64,000 nt of DNA. Source: Sclerodactyla briareus. Its lineage: Eukaryota; Echinodermata; Holothuroidea; Dendrochirotida; Sclerodactylidae. Positions 49,201 to 60,239 of the stretch are shown piece after piece. Position numbers and translations under genes: made by a program. Below the pieces are notes generated by a model that searched no databases, was not told the origin of the DNA, and saw nothing but the letters and a program-made list of their open reading frames with translations. Every line of letters starts with the position of its first letter. Position 1 is the stretch's first letter. The DNA is taken from the NCBI GenBank assembly GCA_026419785.1, contig JAODTK010005911.1, positions 593,001-657,000 on the forward strand. The letters are read 5' to 3'.

Positions 49201-51149
49201 GCCTCTTGTGTCCTTATTGATGTTTTTAAATGTTTGCAGATTGCAAATTTTATTTTATTTACAGTGAATTTGGCCCATTCCACATGGTAACATAGAATGT
49301 GTACATACACCAATCACAAAACATGCCAATCGAACCGTTTGTCGACATGGGTGGGCGCAAAATAGTGTGTTCTCTCATGTCTGCAGTGTTACGAGTCTGA
49401 CAAACAATGATATGAGGATGCATCCATCGTGCCTGAAGCCCCTGATCGTGATGTTGAAAACTTCAACGAAATCCAGTGGTAGTCAGCAAACAACCATCTG
49501 TCAAAAACTGGTTGGTCTGTGCAGAATTTAGTCGTCTCGGTGATCGGACCACGTAAAAAGAGAGCCCTTGGCTCCCAATACCAGACAGCAATCACGGTTG
49601 TCGTTTGTAAATAGTGTGTAATTGACGAACAAAAGATTAATTGTGAAAGTGGTGACACATAGAAAATAAAAAAGGGGTTTTGCCACCCAAGAGTAGGGGG
49701 GTGGCCTCCGCCTCACATTTCTCACTGGGGGGGGGGTTAACACCCCAGTTCCTACGCCCTTGGTCGAACTGTGCCTGATGAATTGGTTCGGGCAAAACCA
49801 AGAACAACGGACGTACGAATTTAGTGGAATATAAATGAAACTATATTCTTTAGGGATGCGGCCCCAAACTTTTGAGCAGTTTACATAAGTCAAGCAATAA
49901 CAAGGAAGTAGACACACTGATCTGTAGGTCAGTTGCCGGGATGGCTAGAATGAAGTGCCTAATTGATTGACGCATTGCAAATTGCAAATTGTTATGTTGG
50001 GTTATAACGCTATTTCTGCAATTGGGAGAGGTTGGTGAAGGTTACTATTTAATCAAGTTTGGAAACGTGAGTAAAATGCTGTTCAGATGGATTGGGCAAA
50101 GGATTAGTCGAGACAGGTCTGGGTTTGAATTATTCCGGAGTAACAGGTCTCGGTCAGACAGCCATACCTACAGGGTTATAGAATCAAGATGAAGCTGGTC
50201 CCGGGCTATCCGGTTCTCGACTTAATCCCTGGGAGGTAAGCTTAACTAAGGGTACATCTTGGAAGATAATGCACCAATCTAAAATCAAAGGTTGTTTCGA
50301 AGAGTTATGATTAGTTGAACGTTTTGAAGAAACATATATTCTTCAGGAAACGGGTTGACAAAACTCATGATCCATACTGGGGCTTGCAATCGTAGAAAAA
50401 AACAACCGCACGCAAAAGCGCGTACAGAAATAAGGGAACAAGCGAAATTCTAAGCGGTGAGGTACAGTGAATTGAAGTGAACTCTCCTGGGCTCAGGCAG
50501 CTCATTGAAGGGAGCATTTAGCGTGTACGTTCTGAGGTCAATGGGCCGGCAATTGTGGGGAGTTCTATGCAATTCAACTACTGTAGAATGTTGCGAACTT
50601 GATTCAGGGCCTTGTAAGTAGTTGATCTGCGATGGCTTATGCCTATTTCAAATACAAAAAGAATGAAGAATGATTTCAGAAGTTGAACGAACGTGAACAA
50701 GCCATTGGGGCAGAAACATCTTTGTGAAAAATTTAAATAGACGGAAACATAATTTGCACACTAATTGCGAAAATTTTTGCACTGAACTTGGGCATTCAAT
50801 GAAAAATTGGCCGGTCAGGACCTTATTGGCCCATCATCTTGCTATTGCCCAAAATGCTTCAACTCCCATGCCTAAAGGAATATCCCAACCCGAGGCAATG
50901 GCCAGCGACCTCATGTCCTCATGCGCCAAAAACAGGTGGGGACATTTGATATTGTGTCCCCCACCCATCGAAATGTGGGGGGGGACGTGTTCCCCTGTCC
51001 CCCCCCCAGATTGACGCAGGGAAGAGATGCTAGAGTCTTAAGTGAATGGTATATGAAGTGAATGGTGCAATGGAGTGAGTTGTGAGAGTAACGCTGCGTG
51101 GGGGTGTACATAAGTGAAGGTGTAAAATGTTCATGGTAAACACACAAAC
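46300..51149. other. Long intronic stretch, no certain gene
   Basis: Nothing coding is convincing over nearly 5 kb. Positions 49,385-49,520 on the plus strand read VENFNEIQW then SANNHLSKTG, a possible scrap of a reverse transcriptase. GGGG runs lie at 49,725-49,738 and 50,980-50,990. Confidence 0.3.
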
Positions 51150-51254
51150 CTGGTAGGCATCTACCGCTAAGCATCAGAATGTTGGGGAGTCTGTCTGCAT
51201 ATAAGATGGTATCTTTCCCTCAGCATAGACAGCACTCTTGTGTGTGTTGAGAAC
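51150..51254 (-). CDS. Tentative exon with internal stop
   Basis: The acceptor is ACACTGTCCAG|GTTCTC and the donor CTACCAG|GTTTGT. In the phase left by exon G the frame reads VLNTHKSAVYAEGKIPSY, then MQTDSPTF, then a stop, then CLAVDAYQ. DSPTF could be a linker variant. The stop and weak similarity keep this tentative. Confidence 0.25.
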
Positions 51255-51259
51255 CTGGA

Positions 51260-52493
51260 CAGTGTTGGTAATGTCAATGATGTGATTATAAGCGGGTGAT
51301 AAAACGAGAGTGAAAAAAAGATATTTCAATTCACATTCGATGTTGCTCATTCATATGATTGTCCATTTTCTCACTGCAGGTTTAACTAGCATCATCCAAA
51401 TGGTAAGAAGATCTAATTTCAGTTTTCTGAACCCCTGTACCTCAGAAAAAGGGCTAAAAATTTGTTTATTAAATCCAACCCAACCTCTATGCCATCCCAG
51501 TTTATAGTCATTCGAGACAGAGGAGGGGAATTCTGTGGCACCCAGTAGGTCAGGGCCTCGAGCAAAAAATCTGGCTGTGATTACGATTAGATATCACACA
51601 CCTGCGTTACCTGCCAGCTGGTCCCTTGACAGCTAATTTGTCAACCATTGATGAATGTCCAGTTGCCAAGAGTGCTAACTGTCAAATCATTTCCTAGGGT
51701 GCAGGCAGACCAGAATTAGAAATCGGGAAAAAAGCTGACATGCCCTCGTGGGACAAATTTCTCATGAGATACTCGCAGAGGGAAGACGGTCACACTGATA
51801 CAAGGCCCAGCATCAATACCGACTTAGATGCTGGTCATACTCATTTCAGCAGTACCTCATGGCAGAGGTGACAGTATCACATGGCAGGAAACAGGGTGCC
51901 ATTTGCCTACCCTTGTTTTTTTCCAACTGTCTAGTGCTGCATTGCCAGTTTTTAGTACCGTGTGTGCCTCGGGCAAGACAATTCATCTCCCTTGAACCAC
52001 CCCCTAACCATGTCCAAATTGAGAGAATACCTCACTCCCTTTTCAAATGGGGTACCTGCGGGCAGAGGATTAAGCTATACAGGGCAGGGCAAGGGTGCAG
52101 ACTGGATGCTGAACTTGATTTCAAATGAGATCCTATATAAACATGATAGGGACTGTGCCCCTACTGTCCACTATGCCCCGCCTTTAATGTGGAGGTGGGG
52201 GTGATTCACACATAGGTGGCAAAGTGACAGTTGCCTACCCTCTTTTTCCATGTTTCCAGTCACTCTTGCTGATTCCCTAGCCAGAAGGCAGATGGTACCA
52301 AGTATAAAGTCTTGGGTACCCAACAATGATCAATCCTGATTCATCCCAGGTTCACAGCTGTGCTGATCTCTCAGCTAGAGTAAAATCTGAGAAGTGCTTT
52401 TGCATCATACTTAGGTCACTTATGGATACAGAATAATTACCGGATGTTATAGTCATTGTTTCATACAGAATTGTTTTTTACTGTCAATCTTAC
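51260..52493. other. Intronic sequence, nothing recognised
   Basis: No exon or repeat supported. Confidence 0.3.
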
Positions 52494-52643
52494 CTTATCA
52501 TTGACATAGTTAGGGAAGGACGAGTTGCTGTCTGCTGCTTGTATTGTTAACTTCATATTTTCCAGACAGAGGGGATGTGGAATTGACTGATATATCTCCA
52601 CTCTTGTAATCAATGATGAACACGTCCACAGGCTCCGAAACCC
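52494..52643 (-). CDS. Cadherin exon G; one frame break
   Basis: The acceptor is TTTATTTTTCCAG|GGGTTT and the donor GATAAG|GTAAGA. Frame 1 gives VSEPVDVFIIDYKSGDIS then VNSTSPLSGKY. The frame one base on gives KLTIQAADSNSSFPNYVNDK. Joined, this is a textbook EC core: VFIID..SGDISVN.....GKYKLTIQAAD. One extra base near 52,551 explains the break. The split codon with exon F gives ..SAIS-G-VSEP, in phase. Confidence 0.85.
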
Positions 52644-52649
52644 CTGGAA

Positions 52650-53035
52650 AAATAAAGAAAGGAACAAAGTCCTATCACTTGAGAAAATAAAATGTTGCTT
52701 ACTTGTATAAAGTGCTGGAAAAGCTCATTTACTGTTCAGAGATTTGTGTTTGTTTTGTGGGTGGAGAACTGATCGGCTTTCCCCAGTATCTTGCAAACAA
52801 GCTAATTTGAATGAAAAAGAGGTAATCACTCCACCTCAGCTAGCGAACTTTCTGTGCCCAAAATCCATTCAGATTGTGTTCACCAGACCCCGACAATACA
52901 TTCAAAATTCATTAAAAATTCTGCTAACAAGAAATGGGAAAGAGTGATGGAGGGATGAACAATAAAGCGGATTGCTAAGTCTCTACGGCAACATTTTTCA
53001 GGCGAGACAAAAAGGACAGAGCTTCAGTAACTCAC
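52650..53035. other. Intron between exons F and G
   Basis: A short intron of about 390 bases, nothing recognised. Confidence 0.5.
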
Positions 53036-53327
53036 CACTGATGGCACTGGTGAAAATCTGTTCTGTGATGTTGAAGATGATATCTGTGGCATTGCAGCCC
53101 ACTGTAGCAAGACAGTGACAACGACGTTGCCAGCGTCGAGTTCTTCTTCGAGAAACTCAAGATCAGGACCCAACTCGAGGTCAATTGGGCAAGCAGAGGA
53201 ACTGATGACACGGACCGTAGAGACACAGTACTGAAGAGTGAATTGTCATCAATGTCTACAGCCTTCACGACCATCGTAAACTGATCCCTGTCAGAAAAAT
53301 CCAACGAGGTCCTGATCAGGCATATCC
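53036..53327 (-). CDS. Cadherin exon F, cysteine-rich linker; two frame breaks
   Basis: The acceptor is TTCTATGATCTAG|GGATAT and the donor ATCAGTG|GTGAGT. Frame 1 gives LDFSDRDQFTMVVKAVDI then DDNSLFSTV. Frame 2 gives RVISSSACPIDLELGPD, then LEFLEEELDAGNVVVTV. Frame 3 gives CLATVGCNATDIIFNITE, then QIFTSAIS. These follow one another as the end of one EC repeat, a cysteine-bearing linker (ACPIDLEL) and the next repeat. Two single-base indels are needed. The last piece joins exon G in phase. Confidence 0.82.
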
Positions 53328-53370
53328 CTAGATCATAGAAAGTAATCACAAAAAATATTATTTGGGGTTT

Positions 53371-54147
53371 TTAGTTTAGTTTAGTGAACCAGAAAAGCCC
53401 ACCAAAGGCTTAGTGATACTTGACTGATCCTACTCTTGATATAGATAAAGCCTTGTCAACTTCACATGCCTAAAAGATTTACGATAGGGATTATGTAGTA
53501 CCCATTATGAGGTCTGTTAACAAGCTAAAGTTAGCCAATATATCAATTTTCCACAATATTCAGAAATGGTCAGGAGAAGGACACATACGCATCATGAAGG
53601 ACCCTTAAGCCAAACATCCCAAAAGTGAAGAATAACCCAGATGCCTAAAAGATTTGCTACAAGTCTTGAAAAATTTAAATCAAGACTGTCCTTGAATGCA
53701 TTCACACTATTATGAGACAACATCGTCAGAAGCTATTCCACTCATCACTCTCTGTGAGAAGAAAGATTCACGCTATCCCAATCTACAGTGTTTGCCAGAA
53801 CCTTGAGGCAATGACCCCTGTTGGTGGTAACTTCGGGAAACTGAAAAAAATAGTGAAAGGAAAGGCCCTCTGGTCCATGAACAATTTTGAAAACCTTAAT
53901 CAAATAACCTCAACTTCGTCTCAGCTCCATCAAAGTTAGACCGAGGCGCCCTAATCTTTTCACGTAAGGAAATCTCCAAGACAGGTCATTAATACTAGTA
54001 GCCCTCCACTGAAAATTTTCAATTACCTTCCAATCTTCACACTGGCATGATGACTTAGGTACAGAAAGGCTATTGGAGTTTTGAAAAGTAGGAACGGTGG
54101 CTGCCACTATTACCATCAGACCAAGAATTATCTGGATAATTGAAATT
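53371..54147 (-). mobile_element. Internally deleted non-LTR retrotransposon copy
   Basis: On the minus strand it starts with the same endonuclease point as the 18.8-21.3 kb LINE (FNYPDNSWSDGN at 54,105-54,147). It then jumps directly to the C-terminal region (CEDWKVIENFQWRATSIND, LGRLGLTLMELRRS, then FKIVHGPEGLSFHYF) with no RT core. The 3' end is (CTAAA)n at 53,371-53,387, only about 45 bases from the exon F acceptor. It is a non-autonomous derivative or a deletion product. Confidence 0.75.
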
Positions 54148-54228
54148 AGAGGTGAAAATTGTCCTTGATATCAACAGCCTCTACACTCATCACAAACTGA
54201 TCCCATTTACTGCTGACAGGCATACACC
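54148..54228 (-). pseudogene. Truncated duplicate of cadherin exon F
   Basis: The acceptor TTTTATGCACAG|GGTGTATG is intact. The frame VSSKWDQFVMSVEAVDIKDN aligns with DRDQFTMVVKAVDIDDN of exon F, and the nucleotides match likewise (GG.ATATGCCTG). The copy stops abruptly where the LINE copy begins. It is therefore a second exon F whose 3' part was lost. If it were spliced in it would add an incomplete domain. Confidence 0.7.
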
Positions 54229-54284
54229 CTGTGCATAAAAAAAAGAATAACCACGATGATCACATTTTATATCATTTTTGTGTC

Positions 54285-54420
54285 GAGACCTGGGCACATC
54301 CGAAGACCGCGACCAGAGGGTGTCGAGACCGATACCGAGACCGAGACCAGGAGCACAATTCGAGACCGCGACCGAGACCAGCAAGGTCCGGACCGAGATC
54401 GAGACTGAGACCGAATGTAT
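54285..54420 (+). repeat. GAGACC-rich dispersed repeat, copy 1
   Basis: Short GAGACC/GCGACC units follow GTGTCGAGACC. A similar block lies at 56,320-56,450. Confidence 0.6.
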
Positions 54421-54424
54421 ATAA

Positions 54425-56310
54425 TGTATAGGGCAACAATTCGAAGTCCGAACTGTATTGTAGGCTATTTACACCCCACATGCTCTATTTTTGACATGAT
54501 ATACAGCCTCTGCTCATTGATACATTTGCTTTCTCTACGATCTGCAAAACAACAGCCAACACTTTCCGATCATTCTCCCATCGACCGAGGAATAGTCTCA
54601 CCACTGAGCTAAATCAAGTGTGGTGCCATATGAGCAGGCACGCCCCCGCCCATTCCGGTCAGGCACACCCCCCCCTCCTTATTTGCCACAATTTATCGGT
54701 GAAGCCATACCAAAAATACACACCCCCATGGCCTCATCACATTTAAAATAAAATGTAAAACTCAGATTGTGAAGACCCCCACCAGGATGCAGAACTGACC
54801 TCTATATCATTCAACACTACTGAAGATGGCACCAATACACAGTAAAAATTGCCACGCGACTCCCCTGGGAGCCCCTCCCCTCCCCCTCTTCACTTGTCTC
54901 CTCTCTTCCTTGGCCTGGGATCATTCTTTCCCTGCATCATTCATGCAGAGCATTCAGATACTACAGCTTCTTATGTTTCGTTTGCCCCCCCCCCTTCCCC
55001 CCCAGGACAACCCACTTTCCTTATGTGGCCAGTGCCATGGGGGCGCTATTGTGTCTCCATCCTAGCCCCATCCCTAGATTCCAAATCAAGCAATAACTTG
55101 ACCCCTCAAGGCAGTCCATTAGCTTTTGTCCTATGATTGGATACCAATTCCATACACCATGTACTGTAACCTTAGGCGCACTGTAAGTCAAAATGAGAAT
55201 TCATGTTTATGCCAGGTTTCCTACTTGTGACCCTTCTCCCAAATACCAGTAACAGTTTTAAGGTGGTCATTTTCTCTTCAACTAATCACAAGCTAGCAAA
55301 TACCCCCTGCCCAACCAATGCACCACTGGGGCAGGCCTAGTACTACTAGTACTTATAGGCCTGAATTGCTATGACGCTCTTAAATTACTCCATTGATTGA
55401 CATGGGCCTGACATCATGACGAAGTAGCCAATGGCATCCAGTACATGTTAATAAGTGTACTGAGAACACTTTCCTCATTCAAGGACTGTGCAGCCAACGT
55501 CGAATCAATTTTCGCGAATCTGGTACCAATGTCATAGGGTCTAACCCTCTTGAAAATCGAACACTCTGTTTCACAATTCATACATTTAAATTGATAGTCC
55601 CTTTAGCTACGGCAGTTTACTATCATAATTTCAATTACCATTACTGCTCCTCCTCCCCACTAATTGTAACTGCAATCACTAAATCTTCCTCTCCTTACGT
55701 TTTCCTGTCACAGTATCAGGGTTTAGTGCCTGCTTGAATTCTGTATCGTGGTAGCATACGTACGTGGTTCTCATGTTTATAGGCCCGGTCCTTTTTTTAT
55801 CATAGTTTTTTCATCATTAGCCGGGTTCATATATTAGGGTTGGCTAGAAATTAGGTTGAATAAGCCCTAACAATACTGCTTCGAAAATTGTGGAAGAACA
55901 GATACTATCCAGGTTTGAACAGAACATACAATTATTCCGAGCAATTTGATTGGCTATGCTATATTCCACTGTTCCAAATACGCATTCTTATAGTGGAGCA
56001 ACACCATAGGGAAGGAGCCAACATATATACCTTCTCTAGATCAACACAATTGAACCAGTTACCAGGCTGCTGACTCCTTGCCTACTGTACTTTGACTACG
56101 TGTGTGACTGCCAACATGGTGAAGCTAGAAACATCTGGGCCCTAGTACTAGGCCCTGGGCTGTTTCCCACATTGACCAAGTACTTAGGCCCACTCCACTT
56201 GCTAGTTCCTAGCAAAGCTCAACGCATGAGTTGCAGGATGATTTTTGGCTGAACTATGAATATTTCGATTTGTGATTGAAAAACGATGACACACAATATT
56301 TTTGGCGTGT
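54425..56310. other. Intronic sequence, nothing recognised
   Basis: C-rich patches at 54,660-54,675 and 54,985-55,000 produce proline-rich frames that I reject. No exon was seen. Confidence 0.3.
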
Positions 56311-56317
56311 TTGTTCT

Positions 56318-56545
56318 TGAATGCGAGACCGGAAGAATCTCAGAGACCAGAAGGGTTCGAGAGCGAGACCGAGGACAACAGGGGTGTCGAGACTGAAATC
56401 GAGACCGAGACCAGCACAAAGCTGGTCTCGAGACGGGTCTCGGAGCCTACAACAATGATATATATATATATTATATATATATATAATATATATATATATC
56501 TATATATATATATATACTATATATATATATATATTATTTATATAT
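56318..56545 (+). repeat. GAGACC-rich repeat, copy 2, with adjoining (AT)n
   Basis: GGTGTCGAGACTGAAATCGA then GACCGAGACC parallels copy 1. AGCTGGTCTCGAGACGGGTC contains a short inverted repeat. An AT microsatellite of about 85 bases follows at 56,457-56,545. Confidence 0.65.
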
Positions 56546-56549
56546 AGGA

Positions 56550-57280
56550 ACTGATGTGACCACTAGAAAGGTTTGTATCTAGAACCACTAATGGACGATC
56601 AGGCCTAAAATGGCTATAATTTGAACAACTGACTGAGTGAGCAAACGATGCCCAAAATTAATAACCTGTGGATCAACATGAAGAAGTTAGCAGCCTGAAA
56701 AAGAATTAAATGTGTTAGTCCAAACTAACGTTCAATGATTTCCTGTTATAGAGTTTTTTGCGCATGTGAAGGTTATTGATTGTGTGCAGAGAGGAAGACT
56801 GAGATGTTGGTTCACTACTAACTAGATAGTAATTGCAGATATAGAGATTGCTGTGCTAGAGGTGGTGGGAGACTAGAGACTTGGAACCTGAGGTTGTCCA
56901 GAAAGATTTACAGGAGAGGGAATTAGTTGGCATTCAGAGCAGATGGTTTGGAAGAGAGTCACTGTGTCCATCCAACCCATGTCAACATGGGGAACAGAAG
57001 TTAATAAAACGAAAATATGAAGATGATTCATGTGTTATTGCAAGGTAAAAAACAGAATCCCATCATGTAAAATAAATTAGGTTCATATCCGCAGATCCTG
57101 CAATTCTTCTTTTGTTCTAGTGTGTGAGAAAGGATTACTATAATGATTTGGTAAGTGCTGATGGTTCCTTTTGTGAGAGAGAAAGGACACTGAATTTGGA
57201 AACAAAAAGACATGAGGGAGTATATGGGGTTCAACTGTTATGTCGTCACACATTATTCGGCAAATGGAACATTGTATGAA
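56550..57280. other. Intronic sequence, nothing recognised
   Basis: No domain or repeat recognised. Confidence 0.3.
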
Positions 57281-57284
57281 ATGG

Positions 57285-57470
57285 GTTTGAGCCTTGGGAT
57301 TGAGTTTCCATCCCCCACAATAAGGGTTAACATTAGAGATCTACTCCAAACTCCACTTGCAGGTCGTGGTTATTGCATTATAGTAGCTATTCTGTAAAGC
57401 GCTTTTTTCTTGAGCATGTTTCAACGTGAAAAAGTGTGCTATATGAGAACACGATATTATTATTAGATAT
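57285..57470 (+). mobile_element. SINE/LINE-like element with AAAGCGCTTTTTT tail
   Basis: GTAAAGCGCTTTTTTCTTG, then GTGCTATATGAGAACACGAT and ATTATTATTA is the widespread 3' tail seen on animal interspersed repeats. It matches 45,755-45,840 on the other strand. Confidence 0.55.
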
Positions 57471-57782
57471 TTTAGTATTTCCATGCTCTGCTTCTAAGTT
57501 TAGTAGGACATTAATGGGACATTGATCTATTAATTATTATACATTTCCTGTTAATTAAAACGTTGTTCCCCCACCATGAATCACTTGAAAAGATTTCACA
57601 CCTGAATATGTTTGGGGCATATAACTTTTGTTTTGTTGGTTTAGTTGCTGGAAACAGGGATTGATGCCCATATTTATGAAGCTCATGTGAACACCGATAG
57701 TTACAGATCGGATTGTTCACGGCTTTGATCATAGCAGGAAGGTATCTGCCGTATTGGACATGGCGGGACCTAATAAACTCAC

Positions 57783-58053
57783 CTGACACTTCATTGCTGA
57801 TGGTAAAGTCCCCCATAAAGGTCTGAGGATCCTCTTGACCATGGCGACCTAATTAAACTCACATGACATCAGTGATGATGGAAAGTCCCCATACAGGGTC
57901 TGATGGATCTCTTGAAATGGCTACCTATAAACTCACCTGGATCTCTTTGATGATGGTAAACGTCCACCATACAGGGTTGATGGATCCTCCTCTACACATT
58001 TGGAGATATTGTACGGGGGGAAAATGATCATGTCGTGAATCCAGCTCAAAGAT
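57783..58053 (-). CDS. Cadherin-type exon D with triplicated 3' end
   Basis: The acceptor is TTTCTCTTTTCTGGCAG|ATCTTT. The frames IFELDSRHDHFPP and YNISKCVEEDPSTLYGG, then FTIIKEIQ, together look like an EC ITY-strand region. One or two frame breaks are needed. The last ~75 bases of the exon with its donor are present three times in a row (57,783-57,858, 57,859-57,934, 57,935-58,010). Donors are CAG|GTGAGT at 57,937 and 57,783 and a weak CAT|GTGAGT between. The exon may end at 57,937 or extend to 57,783. Confidence 0.55.
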
Positions 58054-58247
58054 CTGCCAGAAAAGAGAAATTTGGTCTGAAAATCTTTTACGGAAGAGGA
58101 AAAACTGAATACTGCGAGGGGGTGATAGTTCATTCAATTCAATGTCAGTGATGTCCATCAGCCATAGATATGAATGAGGATCGATTAGGTATTATGTGTA
58201 TAACCATAGGCTACAGTTAATATCCATATCTGCCTTTTCAACCTCAC

Positions 58248-58405
58248 CTCGATACCATGTGGGAGGTGCCATCAGGACAACTCCACTTTCGTCGGGTTGG
58301 CGCTGGGGGTTAGGAAGATCGGGCAGGCTCATCATTACATCCGTCACTATGTACAGTGATAGTGGTTTCACTTGAACTCAGTTGTGGGGTTCCTTCGTCC
58401 CTAGC
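58248..58405 (-). CDS. Cadherin exon C; one frame break
   Basis: The acceptor is CCAAATATCTCTAG|GCTAGG and the donor ATCGAG|GTGAGG. It opens with ARDEGTPQLSSSETTITV, an unmistakable A.D.GTP.LSS....V strand. HSDGCNDEPA follows where the calcium linker belongs, with a cysteine. A shifted frame continues LPNPQRQPDESGVVLMAPPT to the donor. One indel is required. Confidence 0.78.
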
Positions 58406-60235
58406 CTAGAGATATTTGGACAGGAAGAAATAAAGGCAGCATTCAGTAGTAGGTACATCTCTAAAAATATTTTTACTATTTCTTTCATCAGTGTTAACCA
58501 TCTGGCAAAATATTGAGGGAGGTAGTATGCAGTTTTTCACGAACCAAAGGATGAATTAACGAATCAAAACATTGTAATGTAAATTCGAGAAGGAAGGTAT
58601 CCAATGGATTATTCGACAGCCAAATGAGTGTAAACAGTGAATTTAGAGTGTTGTAGTGATAGAGGGTAAATCGATATATCTATATATTATATACGAATCT
58701 GCAAGTTTTAAACCGTTACATGTCCCCTTCCCTGTTGAGGAAGGTATGTATGAAAGACACAGAGAACATGTCAGGGTTAAAGCGAGTAATACCTTCACGA
58801 CACCAAAATCACGTCTAGGTCAACTTCAGGCTGGGAATCTCATGAAGATTGGTATTCAAGGAACAATGCCTGCGAGCCTGGAGAAAGAAATTTTGTAATT
58901 TGAACTTCCCACATGCCAATGTGGATCTAGGCAGCTTATCAAAATGACCGCACGTTCATACGTTCCAAGAAAAGAAAGCTCTCTGGAGAGATTATGCTCA
59001 AGGCACTGAAGGACCAGAAAAAAATTGTTACCCTCTTGACGATGGTATCATCAATTATTCTCTGAATGCTGATATTCAAACTGTGAATCTCTGTTTTATA
59101 AGACAATTCAGATAGGCCAGCTGGTGGGCAAATAACAGTAACGTGGACCTGTTAGCAGATAGAATCAGCAAATGCACCACTTGTGGATAATTTGCATGCA
59201 GGGCATGCTTCCATGGTATTCGCATTCGATACATTCTCATGTGCATTGGTAACAGTGCCACTGATATTACTTTAAGATTACATTACATGTAGGATATGAC
59301 AGAGTGGCAACCCAGAGCAATAAATAAATCATGGTTAGGATTAGTATTATGCAACAGAAAACTCACCACTACTATCAGCTCCTATACATCCTCTTATTCT
59401 CGATCGGCACCGTTTTAACAGTTTATTCACCAGATGCCATCGTAGCAATTTTGTCCGCAATTGAGAGAGAAGATTTCGTTTTCTTCGTGATTAATAGAGG
59501 TGCAATTCACTGGGGTGAGTCTATAACTAGAGCTGTCAAGAGCATAGTATGAGACATCTTGTCGATATCAGGCTCCAGGAGCTGAAAGTTAGAACCGGCA
59601 GGAGGAAACAGGGAACAATGATTGAGGAAGAATGATGGACATAGCTGGGCAGGCTGCAGGGGGCCTTAAGTCTACGTAACAAAATCGGGGGTGAACAATA
59701 AACCTGGTGAGTAAACAATTTTATCCGTGAGGAGCAGAAACTGGTAATTGCTCATAGGAAGAGTGAAAACTGTCACATATCTATGATGGGAGAGGCATTT
59801 CCATAGGCAATCACTTTTGTTTTCCTTCATTCTGTTCGCCTGACACCTCTGATAACTATACCGGTATTAAGTTTGCATATTGAAGTGACAGTGAAATATT
59901 AGGTGCAGAATCTTGAATGAATTGGCAATCCTCAGAGTTGCAAGATCTCATCAGCAGTTCTGTGAAATGATTTGTCCTTCTATTTGTTTGTCAGTTCGAC
60001 ACATGCAACTGAAAATCCATGATTTGTGACTTTTCACCTCATTTTGAAGTTTGAAGTTATTCAGGTCAGTCATTCCAAGTCTCAGAATATTTTTTGGAAA
60101 GGGTAAGCAAAGATCAAAATTTGGCCAGTTTTAATCCCCCAAATCTATATAATTCTCATTCAAATTCACCAGTGTGTTTTGACATTCTGTCTCGTCACAA
60201 AAAAGCCTTACTTCAAATCTCCAGAATCTTGAAAA
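58406..60235. other. Intronic sequence, no certain exon
   Basis: The EC repeat segment expected between exons B and C should lie in this region or near 60-61 kb, but I could not find it. A plus-strand phrase at 59,035-59,080 (DDGIINYSLNADIQ) looks cadherin-like but is on the wrong strand. Confidence 0.35.
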
Positions 60236-60239
60236 GTCT

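Noticed and set aside
59035-59085. DDGIINYSLNADIQ on the plus strand
   Set aside because: Cadherin-like by eye, but on the opposite strand to every other exon and without splice support.
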